DNA of 56,310 nucleotides from contig CAMFIG010000010.1 of the NCBI GenBank assembly GCA_945952445.1, positions 1 to 56,310 on the forward strand, written 5' to 3'. The DNA comes from an uncultured Chlamydiae bacterium. Its GTDB lineage: Bacteria; Chlamydiota; Chlamydiia; Chlamydiales; Rhabdochlamydiaceae. How positions within the stretch are numbered: position 1 is the stretch's first letter; each line of letters starts with the position of its first letter. The position numbers and the translations under genes are program-made. The notes beneath the pieces are model-generated. The model was not told where the DNA came from and did no database searches. It worked only from the letters and a program-made list of their open reading frames with translations. Shown piece after piece: positions 42,916 through 51,519 of the stretch.

Positions 42916-43641
42916 TTAATCGGTGTCTTGCATCAGATGTTGTGCTTGTTTTTCTTTCTCGGCGTTTTTACGGAAAAGTAAAAATTCAGCTTTGGAAGAA
43001 AAGGGAGAAAGAAGATCTGTTCTTTCCAAGAGAAAGACTAAGGAGCGTTTCATGCTGATCCAGTTGGGATCGTTGAGTAGGATAAATCCGCCATCTCGCA
43101 CTTTAGGAAAAAAGGAGAGAGCGTCTTGATAGGAATGCCATTCATTATGATTTCCATCTAAATGAATAAAGTCGATTGTCCCATCTTCAAAAAACTTGGC
43201 TGCATAGTTGGAAGGGGTTCTGATAATGGAGCAGTATGATTCGAGTCCCTTGTTAAAAATCCAATGGAGAGTGCTTCGATGCAGTTTCTCGTAGTCTATT
43301 TCATTCCACCATGAATAGCTGGAATCGGAGGGTCTAAAACCGGCGACTGCGTCGCTTGGATTCCATGCGTCGATGCCGAAGACAACTCCATTTTTCTGGT
43401 AGCGGAGAGCTTGTGCTATAGGGAACAAGGATTTACCGGCAAAAACGCCGATTTCTATGCAGCGAGTGCACTGGTGTTCGTGGATGAGATCCATGATAAG
43501 AGCTGCTTTTTCTTGAGAGCACCAGCCTGGAATGGTAGACATGACAGATAGGCTATTTGCTTTGTAGTCTTCCCACGAATTTTCTCCAAGAACAGGAAGG
43601 CTTAAGATGTATGTGCTCAAAAAAATAAATATTAATCTCAT
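42916..43641 (-). CDS. SAM-dependent methyltransferase with signal peptide
   Basis: 241 residues. Signal peptide MRLIFIFLSTYILSLPVLG, cleavage probable before ENSWED. The rest is a class I methyltransferase of the Methyltransf_24 type: motif I CIEIGVFAGKSLF (61-73), acidic D91 in VFGIDAW, and FIHLDGNHNEWHSY (158-171) followed by GGFILLNDPNW. Such enzymes often act in glycan or cell-surface gene clusters. All expected SAM-binding residues are present, so it looks active, yet it is predicted to be exported. First gene of a two-gene operon with the pyruvyltransferase-like gene. Confidence 0.85.
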   Translation of the reverse strand: MRLIFIFLSTYILSLPVLGENSWEDYKANSLSVMSTIPGWCSQEKAALIMDLIHEHQCTRCIEIGVFAGKSLFPIAQALRYQKNGVVFGIDAWNPSDAVAGFRPSDSSYSWWNEIDYEKLHRSTLHWIFNKGLESYCSIIRTPSNYAAKFFEDGTIDFIHLDGNHNEWHSYQDALSFFPKVRDGGFILLNDPNWISMKRSLVFLLERTDLLSPFSSKAEFLLFRKNAEKEKQAQHLMQDTD

Positions 43642-43782
43642 AGTCGCCTGTTTTAATGAATGGAACGGCTTTAAAAGCTAATGCAACAGCCTTTTTTTGT
43701 GTACTGATTTTCCGTTTTTTCTAAAGTTGTTTTGTAAATTTTTGGGAAGTTGTAAAATAACGAAGAGAGGACTTAAAATTAG

Positions 43783-45207
43783 GTGCTCTTTAATTCTCCA
43801 ACCAAGCTGCGGATGGCTCTTATGCATAAAAAGATCTCATTGTTTTCTCTTGTATTATTGATTGTAGCGGCGATTGATAGTATTCGCAATTTGCCGGCAT
43901 CGGCTTTATTTGGCAGCACCTTGATTTTTTTCTTTATTGTTTCTGCCATCCTGTTCTTGATCCCAACCTCTCTTGTCGCAGCTGAGCTGACCGCGGCGTA
44001 TCCAGAAAAGGGGGGAGTGTATCACTGGGTATACAAAGCTTTTGGAGAGAAGTGGGCGATGGTAGCGATTTGGATGCAGTGGATTAATACGATGGTTTGG
44101 TATCCCACCATCCTCTCTTTTATCGCAGGAACAGCAGCTTACCTTTATAATCCTGACCTTGCACAAAACAAATGGTATCTCATCACCTGTATTCTTGTGA
44201 TCTTCTGGGGCCTTACCTTCTTGAATTTATTCGGGATTCGCGTTTCTGCTTATGTCAATAACATCTGCGCCCTGATCGGAACGATATTCCCTATGCTTTT
44301 TTTGATCGTTCTTGGAGCTGTTTGGTTCTTTTCAGGAGCGCCGATCCATGTGGATTTGACTTGGGACTCTTTAATCCCCTCCTTTGCTGACAGTGGCAAC
44401 TGGATCGCTCTTATTGCCATTATGGCTTCTTTTTTAGGGATGGAGCTTGCTGGCGTGCATGTAGGAGATATTCGAGAACCGCAAAAGAACTTTCCAAAGG
44501 CTTTATTGATTTCTTGCTTTTTCATTCTTCTGACAATGATTTTCGGCTCTCTTTCTATTGCGATGGTGCTGCCGGAAAAAGAGATCAACTTAGTATCCGG
44601 GGTTATGCAGGTATTTACTAGCTTTTTTGATCGTTTTGGATTGCTGCCTTTAGTTTACGTTCTCCCTCTTTTTATTGTGATTGGCTCGATGGGAGGGATT
44701 ATCAACTGGCTCATCTCCCCCACAAAAGGGTTGCTTCATGCGGCAGAATTCGGTTTCTTATCTCCCTTTTTTACCCATAAAAATAAACATGGAGTTCCCT
44801 CTCGCATTCTGATTTGCCAAGCCCTCTTAGTTAGTATTACTTGTCTTTTGTTTCTCTGGGTGCCTAGTGTGAATGCCTTTTATTGGTTTTTGACAGCCCT
44901 TAGTACAGAGCTCTATATGATCATGTATATTTTGATGTTTTTAGCGGCGCTATGCTTGCATTATAAACATGTAAATCGAGCCAAAGTATTTAAAATCCCG
45001 GGAAAACACTTCGGGATGTGGATGACTTGTCTATTTGGGTTGGTGGGATGCAGTGCAACTATCGGCGTTAGTTTCTTACCTCCTGGCAATATCAACGTAG
45101 GATCCTCCCTTCGATATGTGATGATGATTTTGATTGCTAATGCAATAACGATCTCACCTGTTGGGTTGTTTTACCTATATAAACATAAAAGAGATTCTTC
45201 CTTATGA
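43783..45207 (+). CDS. APC-family amino-acid permease or antiporter
   Basis: 474 residues and about 12 membrane segments with the APC features NLPASALFGSTLIFFF, AAELTAAYPEKGGVYHWV and GMELAGVHVGDIREPQKNFP; closest in pattern to GadC/YjeM-like amino-acid antiporters, as annotated in chlamydiae. Start is GTG at 43783 with GAGAGGA upstream; ATGs at 43813 and 43822 are alternatives. The stop overlaps the next gene by 4 bases, tying it to the aminotransferase, so it may import an aromatic or acidic amino acid. Confidence 0.85.
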   Translation: MLFNSPTKLRMALMHKKISLFSLVLLIVAAIDSIRNLPASALFGSTLIFFFIVSAILFLIPTSLVAAELTAAYPEKGGVYHWVYKAFGEKWAMVAIWMQWINTMVWYPTILSFIAGTAAYLYNPDLAQNKWYLITCILVIFWGLTFLNLFGIRVSAYVNNICALIGTIFPMLFLIVLGAVWFFSGAPIHVDLTWDSLIPSFADSGNWIALIAIMASFLGMELAGVHVGDIREPQKNFPKALLISCFFILLTMIFGSLSIAMVLPEKEINLVSGVMQVFTSFFDRFGLLPLVYVLPLFIVIGSMGGIINWLISPTKGLLHAAEFGFLSPFFTHKNKHGVPSRILICQALLVSITCLLFLWVPSVNAFYWFLTALSTELYMIMYILMFLAALCLHYKHVNRAKVFKIPGKHFGMWMTCLFGLVGCSATIGVSFLPPGNINVGSSLRYVMMILIANAITISPVGLFYLYKHKRDSSL

Positions 45208-46400
45208 ACGATTTTTTTTCCCATGTAGCGCCGGCTTCTGCTGATCCGATTTTGGGTTTGACTGCGGCTTTTCAGATTGACCCTAGAGAATGTAAAGTAA
45301 ATTTGAGTGTGGGGGTCTACAAGACGGAAGATCTAAAGACGCCTATCCTTTCTTGCGTAAAGATGGCGGAAAAAGAGTTGTATCAAGAAGAGCAGACTAA
45401 GAGCTATCTGCCCATCGAGGGGGACGCAAGTTATTTAGAGCTGGGAATGCAGCTTCTTTTTGGTAAAACGCTTTTTGCGGATTGCAAAAACAAGCTGTGT
45501 GCGTTCCAGTGTCTTGGAGGGACGGGAGCGTTGCGCTTAGGGGGAGAATTTCTTCGAGAAGAGTTAGGAAAGACTCTTTACATCTCTCATCCATCCTGGC
45601 CTAATCATAGAGGGGTCTTTTCTCAATGCGGTATGGAGGTTCATACATACCCTTACTATGACCGTACAATGAGAAGTCTGCAGTTTGACGACATGGTGCG
45701 GTGTATTTCCGGCCTTCCTCCAAAGAGTATCTTGGTTTTACATGCTTGTTGCCACAATCCAAGCGGGACTGATCTGGATCGTAGCCAATGGGAACAGATT
45801 TGTCAGATTTGTTTGGAAAAAGAGCTTTTCCCTTTTTTTGACGCTGCCTATCTCGGGTTTGGCGAAGGTTTTGGTGAGGATGCTTGGCCTATGCGGTTAT
45901 TTTTAGAAAGAGGAGTGGAATTTTTCTTAGCGCTCTCCTTTTCAAAAAACTTTGGGCTTTATGGAGAAAGAGTAGGGGCTTTGATCGTTCACCTTCGGGA
46001 GGGATCTGTAGATGCGGTCCAAAGTCGTATCAAGGTGCTTGCTCGCAGAAATTATTCAAATCCCCCGATCCATGGCGCAAAAGTTGTCTTAAAGATATTG
46101 CAAAGCAAAAGTCTGGTTGCACTATGGGAAAAGGAGCTTTTGGAGATGAGGCAGAGAATCCATGCCATGAGAACGCTTTTTGTAGAGACCCTATGCGCTA
46201 AATCGCATCGACAAGAGTATGTCGATTTACTACAGCAAAGAGGCCTATTTTCTTTTTGTCATCTTAGCGAAAACCAAGTTCTCTTTTTGCAAAAGGAATA
46301 TGGAATCTATATGACGGCAGACGGAAGGATCAACGTTGCGGGGCTCAACCCACAGCATATCGAATATGTTGTGGATGCGATCTTAGCTGCAGGAGGATAA
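45204..46400 (+). CDS. tyrB: Aromatic/aspartate aminotransferase
   Basis: 398-residue PLP enzyme of fold type I, subgroup AspC/TyrB. It has the family start FFSHVAPASADPILGLTAAF, KVNLSVGVYK, CLGGTGALRLG, HACCHNPSGTDL (PLP contact Asn), FFDAAYLGFGEG (Asp and Tyr) and SFSKNFGLYGERVG with the PLP lysine. Transfers amino groups between aspartate or aromatic amino acids and 2-oxoglutarate. It overlaps the permease before it and is one base from mreC, the same neighbour as in C. trachomatis (CT637-CT638). Confidence 0.93.
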   Translation: MNDFFSHVAPASADPILGLTAAFQIDPRECKVNLSVGVYKTEDLKTPILSCVKMAEKELYQEEQTKSYLPIEGDASYLELGMQLLFGKTLFADCKNKLCAFQCLGGTGALRLGGEFLREELGKTLYISHPSWPNHRGVFSQCGMEVHTYPYYDRTMRSLQFDDMVRCISGLPPKSILVLHACCHNPSGTDLDRSQWEQICQICLEKELFPFFDAAYLGFGEGFGEDAWPMRLFLERGVEFFLALSFSKNFGLYGERVGALIVHLREGSVDAVQSRIKVLARRNYSNPPIHGAKVVLKILQSKSLVALWEKELLEMRQRIHAMRTLFVETLCAKSHRQEYVDLLQQRGLFSFCHLSENQVLFLQKEYGIYMTADGRINVAGLNPQHIEYVVDAILAAGG

Positions 46401-46401
46401 T

Positions 46402-47574
46402 ATGCGACGTCGAAGTTACTTCCCCTATCTCTTTTTTTTAGTAGTGCTCATTGGATTGTTGAGCGGTTCCGAGCGCTTTTCTTGTCGTTTGCGTTCTCTT
46501 GCTATCTGTTCTCTTTCCCCTTCTTGGAGTGCTGTGGAAAAAACAGCTCGTTTTTTGTCTTCGTCAGATGGACAAGCAAGAGCTTATGCGGATTACGAGG
46601 AGCTTCAAAGAGAGAACCAAGCCCTCCATTCTCAGATGGAACAGATGCGAGAATGGTTGTTGCATGAAGACCGCATCGAAGAACAGATCTCCCGTGTCAA
46701 GTTCTTGCAAAGTCGGATGCAAGAAAATGAATGGAAAAATTTTTTCAAACGCAGATACGAACAGCTTGCATCAGCATTGGAGCTGCAGTTAAAATCAATC
46801 CCTGCACGGGTTGTGTTTCGAGAGCCCGCAACCTGGAGCAGTTATCTTTGGCTGAATGTAGGAGAAAAACAGAATCGCGCTGTGAAACAGCAAATTATTG
46901 CAAAAAATAGCCCTGTTGTTGTGGGGAAGGCTTTAGTGGGTGTTGTGGAAGAGGTTTTTGAATCCCAATGCAAAGTGCGTTTGATTACAGATGCGAATAT
47001 GAAGCCGGCTGTGCGGGTTGCAAGAGGCCGGCAGCAAGACCATTTTCTATATGAGCAAGTCGTCTCTTTCATCGATGTGTTAGAAACACGTAGAGATCTA
47101 TTTCAAACCGCAGAAGAAAGAAAGGAAGTCCTTGGTTGTCTGCAAAAAATAAAAAAAAATTTAAGCCAAAGAGATGGTGATGCCTATCTTGCCAAAGGAG
47201 AACTTCATGGAAGTAGCGAGCCTTTATGGAGAGCGCGAGGACAGCGCTTGAAAGGCCTTGGGTTTAATTATGATTTTGCAGATAGGGAAGGACCTGCAAG
47301 AGATCTTCGGACTGGGATGATGCGTTCTGGGGACGAGAATTCGGTGCCTATTTTACAAGAAGGAGATCTACTTGTCACAAGCGGATTGGATGGGGTATTC
47401 CCTATGGGGCTAGAAGTAGGAGTTGTTACAAAAGTTGAGTGTTTGCGAGAAGGCTCTTGTGCTTATGAGATTGACGCTTTGGCAGTGATTGATTCCCTCG
47501 AAAAACTCAATATGGTTTCTGTTTTGCCTCCTTTGCTATTAGAACAACCCGCCTGGAAACAATGTTCTAGATAG
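46402..47574 (+). CDS. mreC: Rod-shape protein MreC
   Basis: 390 residues. One N-terminal membrane segment (YFPYLFFLVVLIGLLSG), a coiled coil at about 55-125, then the MreC beta domain: LWLNVGEKQNRAVKQ, AKNSPVVVGKALVGVVEEV, and the final GDLLVTSGLDGVFPMGLEVG. It bridges MreB to the wall or septum machinery; chlamydiae use MreB/MreC for division in place of FtsZ. Between the two beta halves it has an insert of about 90 residues, longer than in MreC of rods. Its last 8 bases overlap the convergent gene at 47567. Confidence 0.88.
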   Translation: MRRRSYFPYLFFLVVLIGLLSGSERFSCRLRSLAICSLSPSWSAVEKTARFLSSSDGQARAYADYEELQRENQALHSQMEQMREWLLHEDRIEEQISRVKFLQSRMQENEWKNFFKRRYEQLASALELQLKSIPARVVFREPATWSSYLWLNVGEKQNRAVKQQIIAKNSPVVVGKALVGVVEEVFESQCKVRLITDANMKPAVRVARGRQQDHFLYEQVVSFIDVLETRRDLFQTAEERKEVLGCLQKIKKNLSQRDGDAYLAKGELHGSSEPLWRARGQRLKGLGFNYDFADREGPARDLRTGMMRSGDENSVPILQEGDLLVTSGLDGVFPMGLEVGVVTKVECLREGSCAYEIDALAVIDSLEKLNMVSVLPPLLLEQPAWKQCSR

Positions 47575-48616
47575 AATCTAGGATGGTTTGCGAGATCTCC
47601 TCTAAAGATCTTTCTTTCCCGAAGGCATACTCATACACCGATTTGCGGGCTTCTCTTTTTTGTTCTGTGTTATCCTCTAGTGTTTGCTCGATAAATTGGG
47701 AGAGGTTTGCTTTAAGAGGGATCTCAAGTCCACATCGGTGCAGATAGCTTGCTCTGGAGGCTTGGTTCACAAGTCCCTGAAAAAAATAAAGGGGCTTATC
47801 AAAAGCCAGAAAATCATATCCTATAGAAGAGAAATCCCCCAGGTAGATATCGCAATAGGCAAGCAAGGAGTAGATGACAGGAAAATGGGAAAGAAAAAGC
47901 ACGTTGGGTACTTTTTCATAATGGTTGAGGATAGCATAGGTTTTTGCGGGATGGTCTTCTTCTAAAAAAGGATGGAGTTTTACGATGATTTGGAACTGGT
48001 TTTGCAGTTCATCAATCACCTGTGTGCAGTGGGAAAAAAACGAGGAGGGGGTTTCCTGGCTGTTCCAAGTGGGGGCATATAAGATTGTCTTCTTTTTCTT
48101 GGAAAAGGTCTTGGGTAGATAAGACAAGAGAATCTCATCATAGAAGGTGCGGTATTTTCTGTAGAACGGATACCTGTAGTTTCCCGTCTCGATAAGGGTG
48201 TTGATCTGCTCTTGAGCTCCTGTATTTTTAAGAAGGTCTCTCATATGAGATCCGTACACAAGAGCCACATCTTGTTTTACATGAGTTTTTAAAGAATGGC
48301 CCTTATCGGAATTGCCGTGAGGGCAGTAGACAAAGCGCATCTTTTTTTTGCAAAAAAGCTGCAATAACATATCGAGCTCTAATGCCCAAAACTTTGCACT
48401 TTGAAAGATCACATCGTAATTTTTTGCTAAGAATTCTAAATCCATCTCATGCAGAGTCTTTAGAGTTACATCAATATGGGGATAGAATTTGCGAGCGGAT
48501 AGATAGACACTCTCTTCTGTTACAATAAGAGGTATCTGCAAAATATAAGACAGAACACCTAGATGGTCGAGATGAGTATCTGGGCCTGTAATTATTGCTG
48601 CATAGCGGTAGGGCAT
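47567..48616 (-). CDS. CDP-glycerol glycerophosphotransferase-like enzyme (TagF/TagB family), copy 1
   Basis: 349 residues of GT-B fold. Family marks: FVYCPHGNSDKG, VALVYGSHMRDLL, TILYAPTWNSQET, IVKLHPFLEEDH and DIYLGDFSSIGYDFLAFDKPL (with the Ser/Asp that bind CDP-glycerol). These enzymes polymerise glycerol or ribitol phosphate in teichoic acids of Gram-positive bacteria and also occur in capsule pathways. No CDP-glycerol synthesis gene is in the window. It follows its paralogue after 3 bases and has no own ribosome site, so it depends on translational coupling. No signal peptide. Confidence 0.82.
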   Translation of the reverse strand: MPYRYAAIITGPDTHLDHLGVLSYILQIPLIVTEESVYLSARKFYPHIDVTLKTLHEMDLEFLAKNYDVIFQSAKFWALELDMLLQLFCKKKMRFVYCPHGNSDKGHSLKTHVKQDVALVYGSHMRDLLKNTGAQEQINTLIETGNYRYPFYRKYRTFYDEILLSYLPKTFSKKKKTILYAPTWNSQETPSSFFSHCTQVIDELQNQFQIIVKLHPFLEEDHPAKTYAILNHYEKVPNVLFLSHFPVIYSLLAYCDIYLGDFSSIGYDFLAFDKPLYFFQGLVNQASRASYLHRCGLEIPLKANLSQFIEQTLEDNTEQKREARKSVYEYAFGKERSLEEISQTILDSI

Positions 48617-48619
48617 CGT

Positions 48620-49729
48620 TTAAAAAAAGTTAAGATCTCGATCTGGAAAGACAGTATAGACAGCTGTGATGGCTGCTTGCAAGGCTTCTTTTTCGATCTT
48701 TTTTCCAAAGGTATAAGAATAGACTTTTTCTCTCTTTTCAGAAAAGAGGGCGGTATCGGATGCTAGGTGGCTTTCTATTGTGTTATAGAGATCTGGATTT
48801 GCTTCGATCTCTACTCCACATTGCAAAAGATAAAGACCGGGATCAGCCTTTTTCCTTTTCCTCGGGTTGAAAAAAAACATAGGCCTATTGAATGTAAGAA
48901 AGTCGTAGCCTATAGATGACATATCTCCAAGATAAATATCGGTTTTTTCCAAAAGAGGGTAGATGGGAGGGAATTCCTTGAGAAATAAGATCCGAGGATG
49001 GGATTCGTATTCGCAGATCATAGAGATGTGAGCGGGATCATTCTCTAAAAAAAGGTTTGGGTGGAGTTTCACGATGAGGTTCCAGTCAGCTGGTAAATGG
49101 GCTGCAAGATGAGGCATTGCTTCCAAAAAAGAAGAAGATTTTTCTGCATCTTGCCAAGTAGGTGCATATAAGAGAGTCTTTTTTGCCTTCGGTAGCTTGC
49201 GCAAGACCTCTAAGAAGGCAAGCTGATCGAGAAAGGGTTTATTGTGAAGGTAGTACACATAGCGATAGTTGCCGACGATGGCATGGGTCTTTAAAGAAGA
49301 AAATGCCTGTTTTTCTTTGAGAAAATCGATCATTTTTTGCCCGTATACTAAAGCCACCTCTTCCCTCTGAAGTTCTTCCATTAAAGGGACGAGATACCCT
49401 TTGTCGGAGTTGCCATGGGGACACCAGATTGTTTGAAGCCGTTTATTGTGGAGTTTTTGAGCAAAGAAAAAAAAGTCGTCAAATAGAGCTCTTGGCATAC
49501 AGGAAAATACGATGTCATAATTTGTAACTGCGTATTCGGGGAGGGCAATAGAATTGACCCATTGTATTTGGAGCTTAGGATAATAATGCACGGCGATTTT
49601 TGCGAGCTCTTCATCAGAAACTGTTAACGGGATCTCTAATAGATCGCATAGAGGAGCTAGGTGGTCCAAGTAGTGGAAACTATGTCCTAATAGAATGCCG
49701 CCGGCTTTTATCTTTTCCATCCGATTCAC
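48620..49729 (-). CDS. CDP-glycerol glycerophosphotransferase-like enzyme (TagF/TagB family), copy 2
   Basis: 369 residues, paralogue of the next gene: WCPHGNSDKGYLVPL, VALVYGQKMIDFL, TLLYAPTWQDAEKSSSF, LIVKLHPNLFLENDP, DIYLGDMSSIGYDFLTFNRPMFFF. The shared spacing of all motifs shows a tandem duplication that has since diverged strongly. GTG at 49729 overlaps the preceding stop as GTGA; ATG at 49720 is the alternative. It probably builds or ends a glycerophosphate-type chain on a surface glycan; acceptor unknown. Confidence 0.82.
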   Translation of the reverse strand: MNRMEKIKAGGILLGHSFHYLDHLAPLCDLLEIPLTVSDEELAKIAVHYYPKLQIQWVNSIALPEYAVTNYDIVFSCMPRALFDDFFFFAQKLHNKRLQTIWCPHGNSDKGYLVPLMEELQREEVALVYGQKMIDFLKEKQAFSSLKTHAIVGNYRYVYYLHNKPFLDQLAFLEVLRKLPKAKKTLLYAPTWQDAEKSSSFLEAMPHLAAHLPADWNLIVKLHPNLFLENDPAHISMICEYESHPRILFLKEFPPIYPLLEKTDIYLGDMSSIGYDFLTFNRPMFFFNPRKRKKADPGLYLLQCGVEIEANPDLYNTIESHLASDTALFSEKREKVYSYTFGKKIEKEALQAAITAVYTVFPDRDLNFF

Positions 49730-50223
49730 AAAGGGGGGAGGGTGGTCACGATGTTTTTTCTTAAGCGATTGTCAGCTTTAGCAAGAATTGGGTCAACTTT
49801 TTCCTCAAAAGCAGAGTAAGGGCGCAAAGAGAGCGTCTCATTGCGAGATTGCTGGCGGTTCATCCTCTCTGTAAGAGCCAGGATCTGGTCTAATAAGAGA
49901 AGGATTTCACAGCTCTCCTCTTGATGGGGCGGCAAAATTTGCTCGATGGTCGCTTTTTTCCCATCTAACTGTTGTTGCGCCAAAACCTCGAGTTTATGGG
50001 TTGCTAAAAGCCTTTCTTCACGGAAAGTGCTAAGTTTCTGTATCATAGAAAAACGATCTTGCATAATTTGATTCCAAGCAAAAGTATCATGACGGACAAG
50101 AGACATTTCTTCTTGGTGCATATTGGCAAGAATCTCCCTCATCACTCTGATCTCCTTTTGCATGGAGTCCTTAAGCTTGTCATGGGCTTCTCCCCATCGT
50201 CGTGCTGTAGTTGGTTCTATCAT
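49726..50223 (-). CDS. FlgN-like coiled-coil protein
   Basis: 165 residues, helical and rich in Glu, Gln, Leu. The pattern MREILANMHQEEMSLVRHD followed by FSMIQKLSTFREERLLATHKLE resembles FlgN, the export chaperone of flagellar hook proteins; chlamydiae keep some flagellar-type secretion parts, so a secretion chaperone is possible. I chose the ATG at 50223, six bases after AGGAG; the frame is open to 50259. It leads the operon with two TagF-like genes. FlgN identity is a weak, pattern-based call. Confidence 0.55.
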   Translation of the reverse strand: MIEPTTARRWGEAHDKLKDSMQKEIRVMREILANMHQEEMSLVRHDTFAWNQIMQDRFSMIQKLSTFREERLLATHKLEVLAQQQLDGKKATIEQILPPHQEESCEILLLLDQILALTERMNRQQSRNETLSLRPYSAFEEKVDPILAKADNRLRKNIVTTLPPL

Positions 50224-50341
50224 ATCGCTCTCCTGTAAGGCAGGTGGTATAAGAAACAAGCAAGATGCGTGCCAATTTTTAATTTAAGGCTTTGATTTTT
50301 CTTGAAAGTGTCTATATTCTTAGACTCTTAACAGGACGTAA

Positions 50342-51352
50342 ATGGTAGAGATAGCAAAGCTTACATCGTGGTTTTTGGCCCATAAGAGGTCTTTTCCGTG
50401 GAGAGAGAAAATCTCTCCTTACGGAGTTTGGATTTCCGAGGTGATGCTCCAGCAGACGCGCGCTTCTGTTGTTGTCTCCTATTATCGAAGATGGATGACC
50501 CGCCTACCTACCTTAGAAGCCCTGGCAAATGCTTCTTTAGAAGAAGTAATGAAGCTATGGGAAGGTCTTGGATACTATAGTCGAGTAAGAAATATCAAAA
50601 AAGCTGCAGAATACCTTCTCCAAGAACATAAAGGAGCCGTTCCTGTTGTATTAGAAGACCTTAAGAAAGTTCCTGGCATCGGCTCTTATACGGCAGGTGC
50701 AATTTTAAGTTTTGCCTACCATCAAAGAGCTCCAGCCATTGACGGCAACGTTTCCAGAGTGATCGCGCGCTACCACGGAATCGCAGATCTTTTGGAAAGA
50801 GCAGATACCAAGAAAAAAATCGAAGCAACGACCTCTTTATGGCTGACTGATGCAGAACCTTGGGTTGCCATGGAGGCTTTGATTGAGCTGGGAGCTTTGG
50901 TCTGCTTGCCTACGCCCCGATGCTGGGAGTGTCCTCTAAAACAAGGATGCAGAGCCTATTTAGAGAGGAAAGTAGAAATAATTCCTCTCAAAAAAAAGAG
51001 AAAACAGACAGTCCATCTCGCTTGCCGTGTATGGGTGATTTCTTGCCAAGACTCTCTTCTTATCTACCAAAAGCAAGAAGGAAAAGTGCTTGAAGGGCTT
51101 TTTGAATTTCCCTCAGCCGACCTCTATTCACAGGAAGAGCCTTTCTCTTTTCTCATCCAATGGATCGAAGATTTGCCTATGCAGAAGCAGAGCTATACTC
51201 ACCATGCTTTAGAATTGTATCCGGCATATTATGAAGCCAAAGAGCAAACGGCAGTAGATGGATACCGTTGGGTGCCTTATAAAGAATGCGATAGATTGTC
51301 TTTTTCTTCAGGGCATAAGAAGATTCTAAGACATCTATCCCATTTTCATTAA
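50342..51352 (+). CDS. mutY: A/G-specific adenine glycosylase
   Basis: 336-residue base-excision enzyme removing A opposite 8-oxoG. N-terminal RSFPWREKISPYGVWISEVMLQQT (catalytic Glu in SEVMLQQT), helix-hairpin-helix VPGIGSYTAGAILSFAY with the catalytic Asp in APAIDGNVSRV, iron-sulfur Cys cluster at CLPTPRCWECPLKQGC, and a C-terminal NUDIX-like domain for 8-oxoG recognition. The Cys spacing is C-x5-C-x2-C-x5-C, one residue shorter than the usual C-x6-C first gap. Divergent from the FlgN-like gene. Confidence 0.95.
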   Translation: MVEIAKLTSWFLAHKRSFPWREKISPYGVWISEVMLQQTRASVVVSYYRRWMTRLPTLEALANASLEEVMKLWEGLGYYSRVRNIKKAAEYLLQEHKGAVPVVLEDLKKVPGIGSYTAGAILSFAYHQRAPAIDGNVSRVIARYHGIADLLERADTKKKIEATTSLWLTDAEPWVAMEALIELGALVCLPTPRCWECPLKQGCRAYLERKVEIIPLKKKRKQTVHLACRVWVISCQDSLLIYQKQEGKVLEGLFEFPSADLYSQEEPFSFLIQWIEDLPMQKQSYTHHALELYPAYYEAKEQTAVDGYRWVPYKECDRLSFSSGHKKILRHLSHFH

Positions 51353-51519
51353 TAAAATGCTTTATGCGTATTGAGTTAGGGATTCCTTATTTCTCTTGAG
51401 AAGATTTGGTGTTTTTTTAGATGAAAATTAGTTGTGTAGAAGCAAAGAGAAGCTCTTTACAACAAGATATTTCGCAGGTAGGATTAAACGTCTTTTAAGT
51501 GGAATAACAAGAGGAATCT

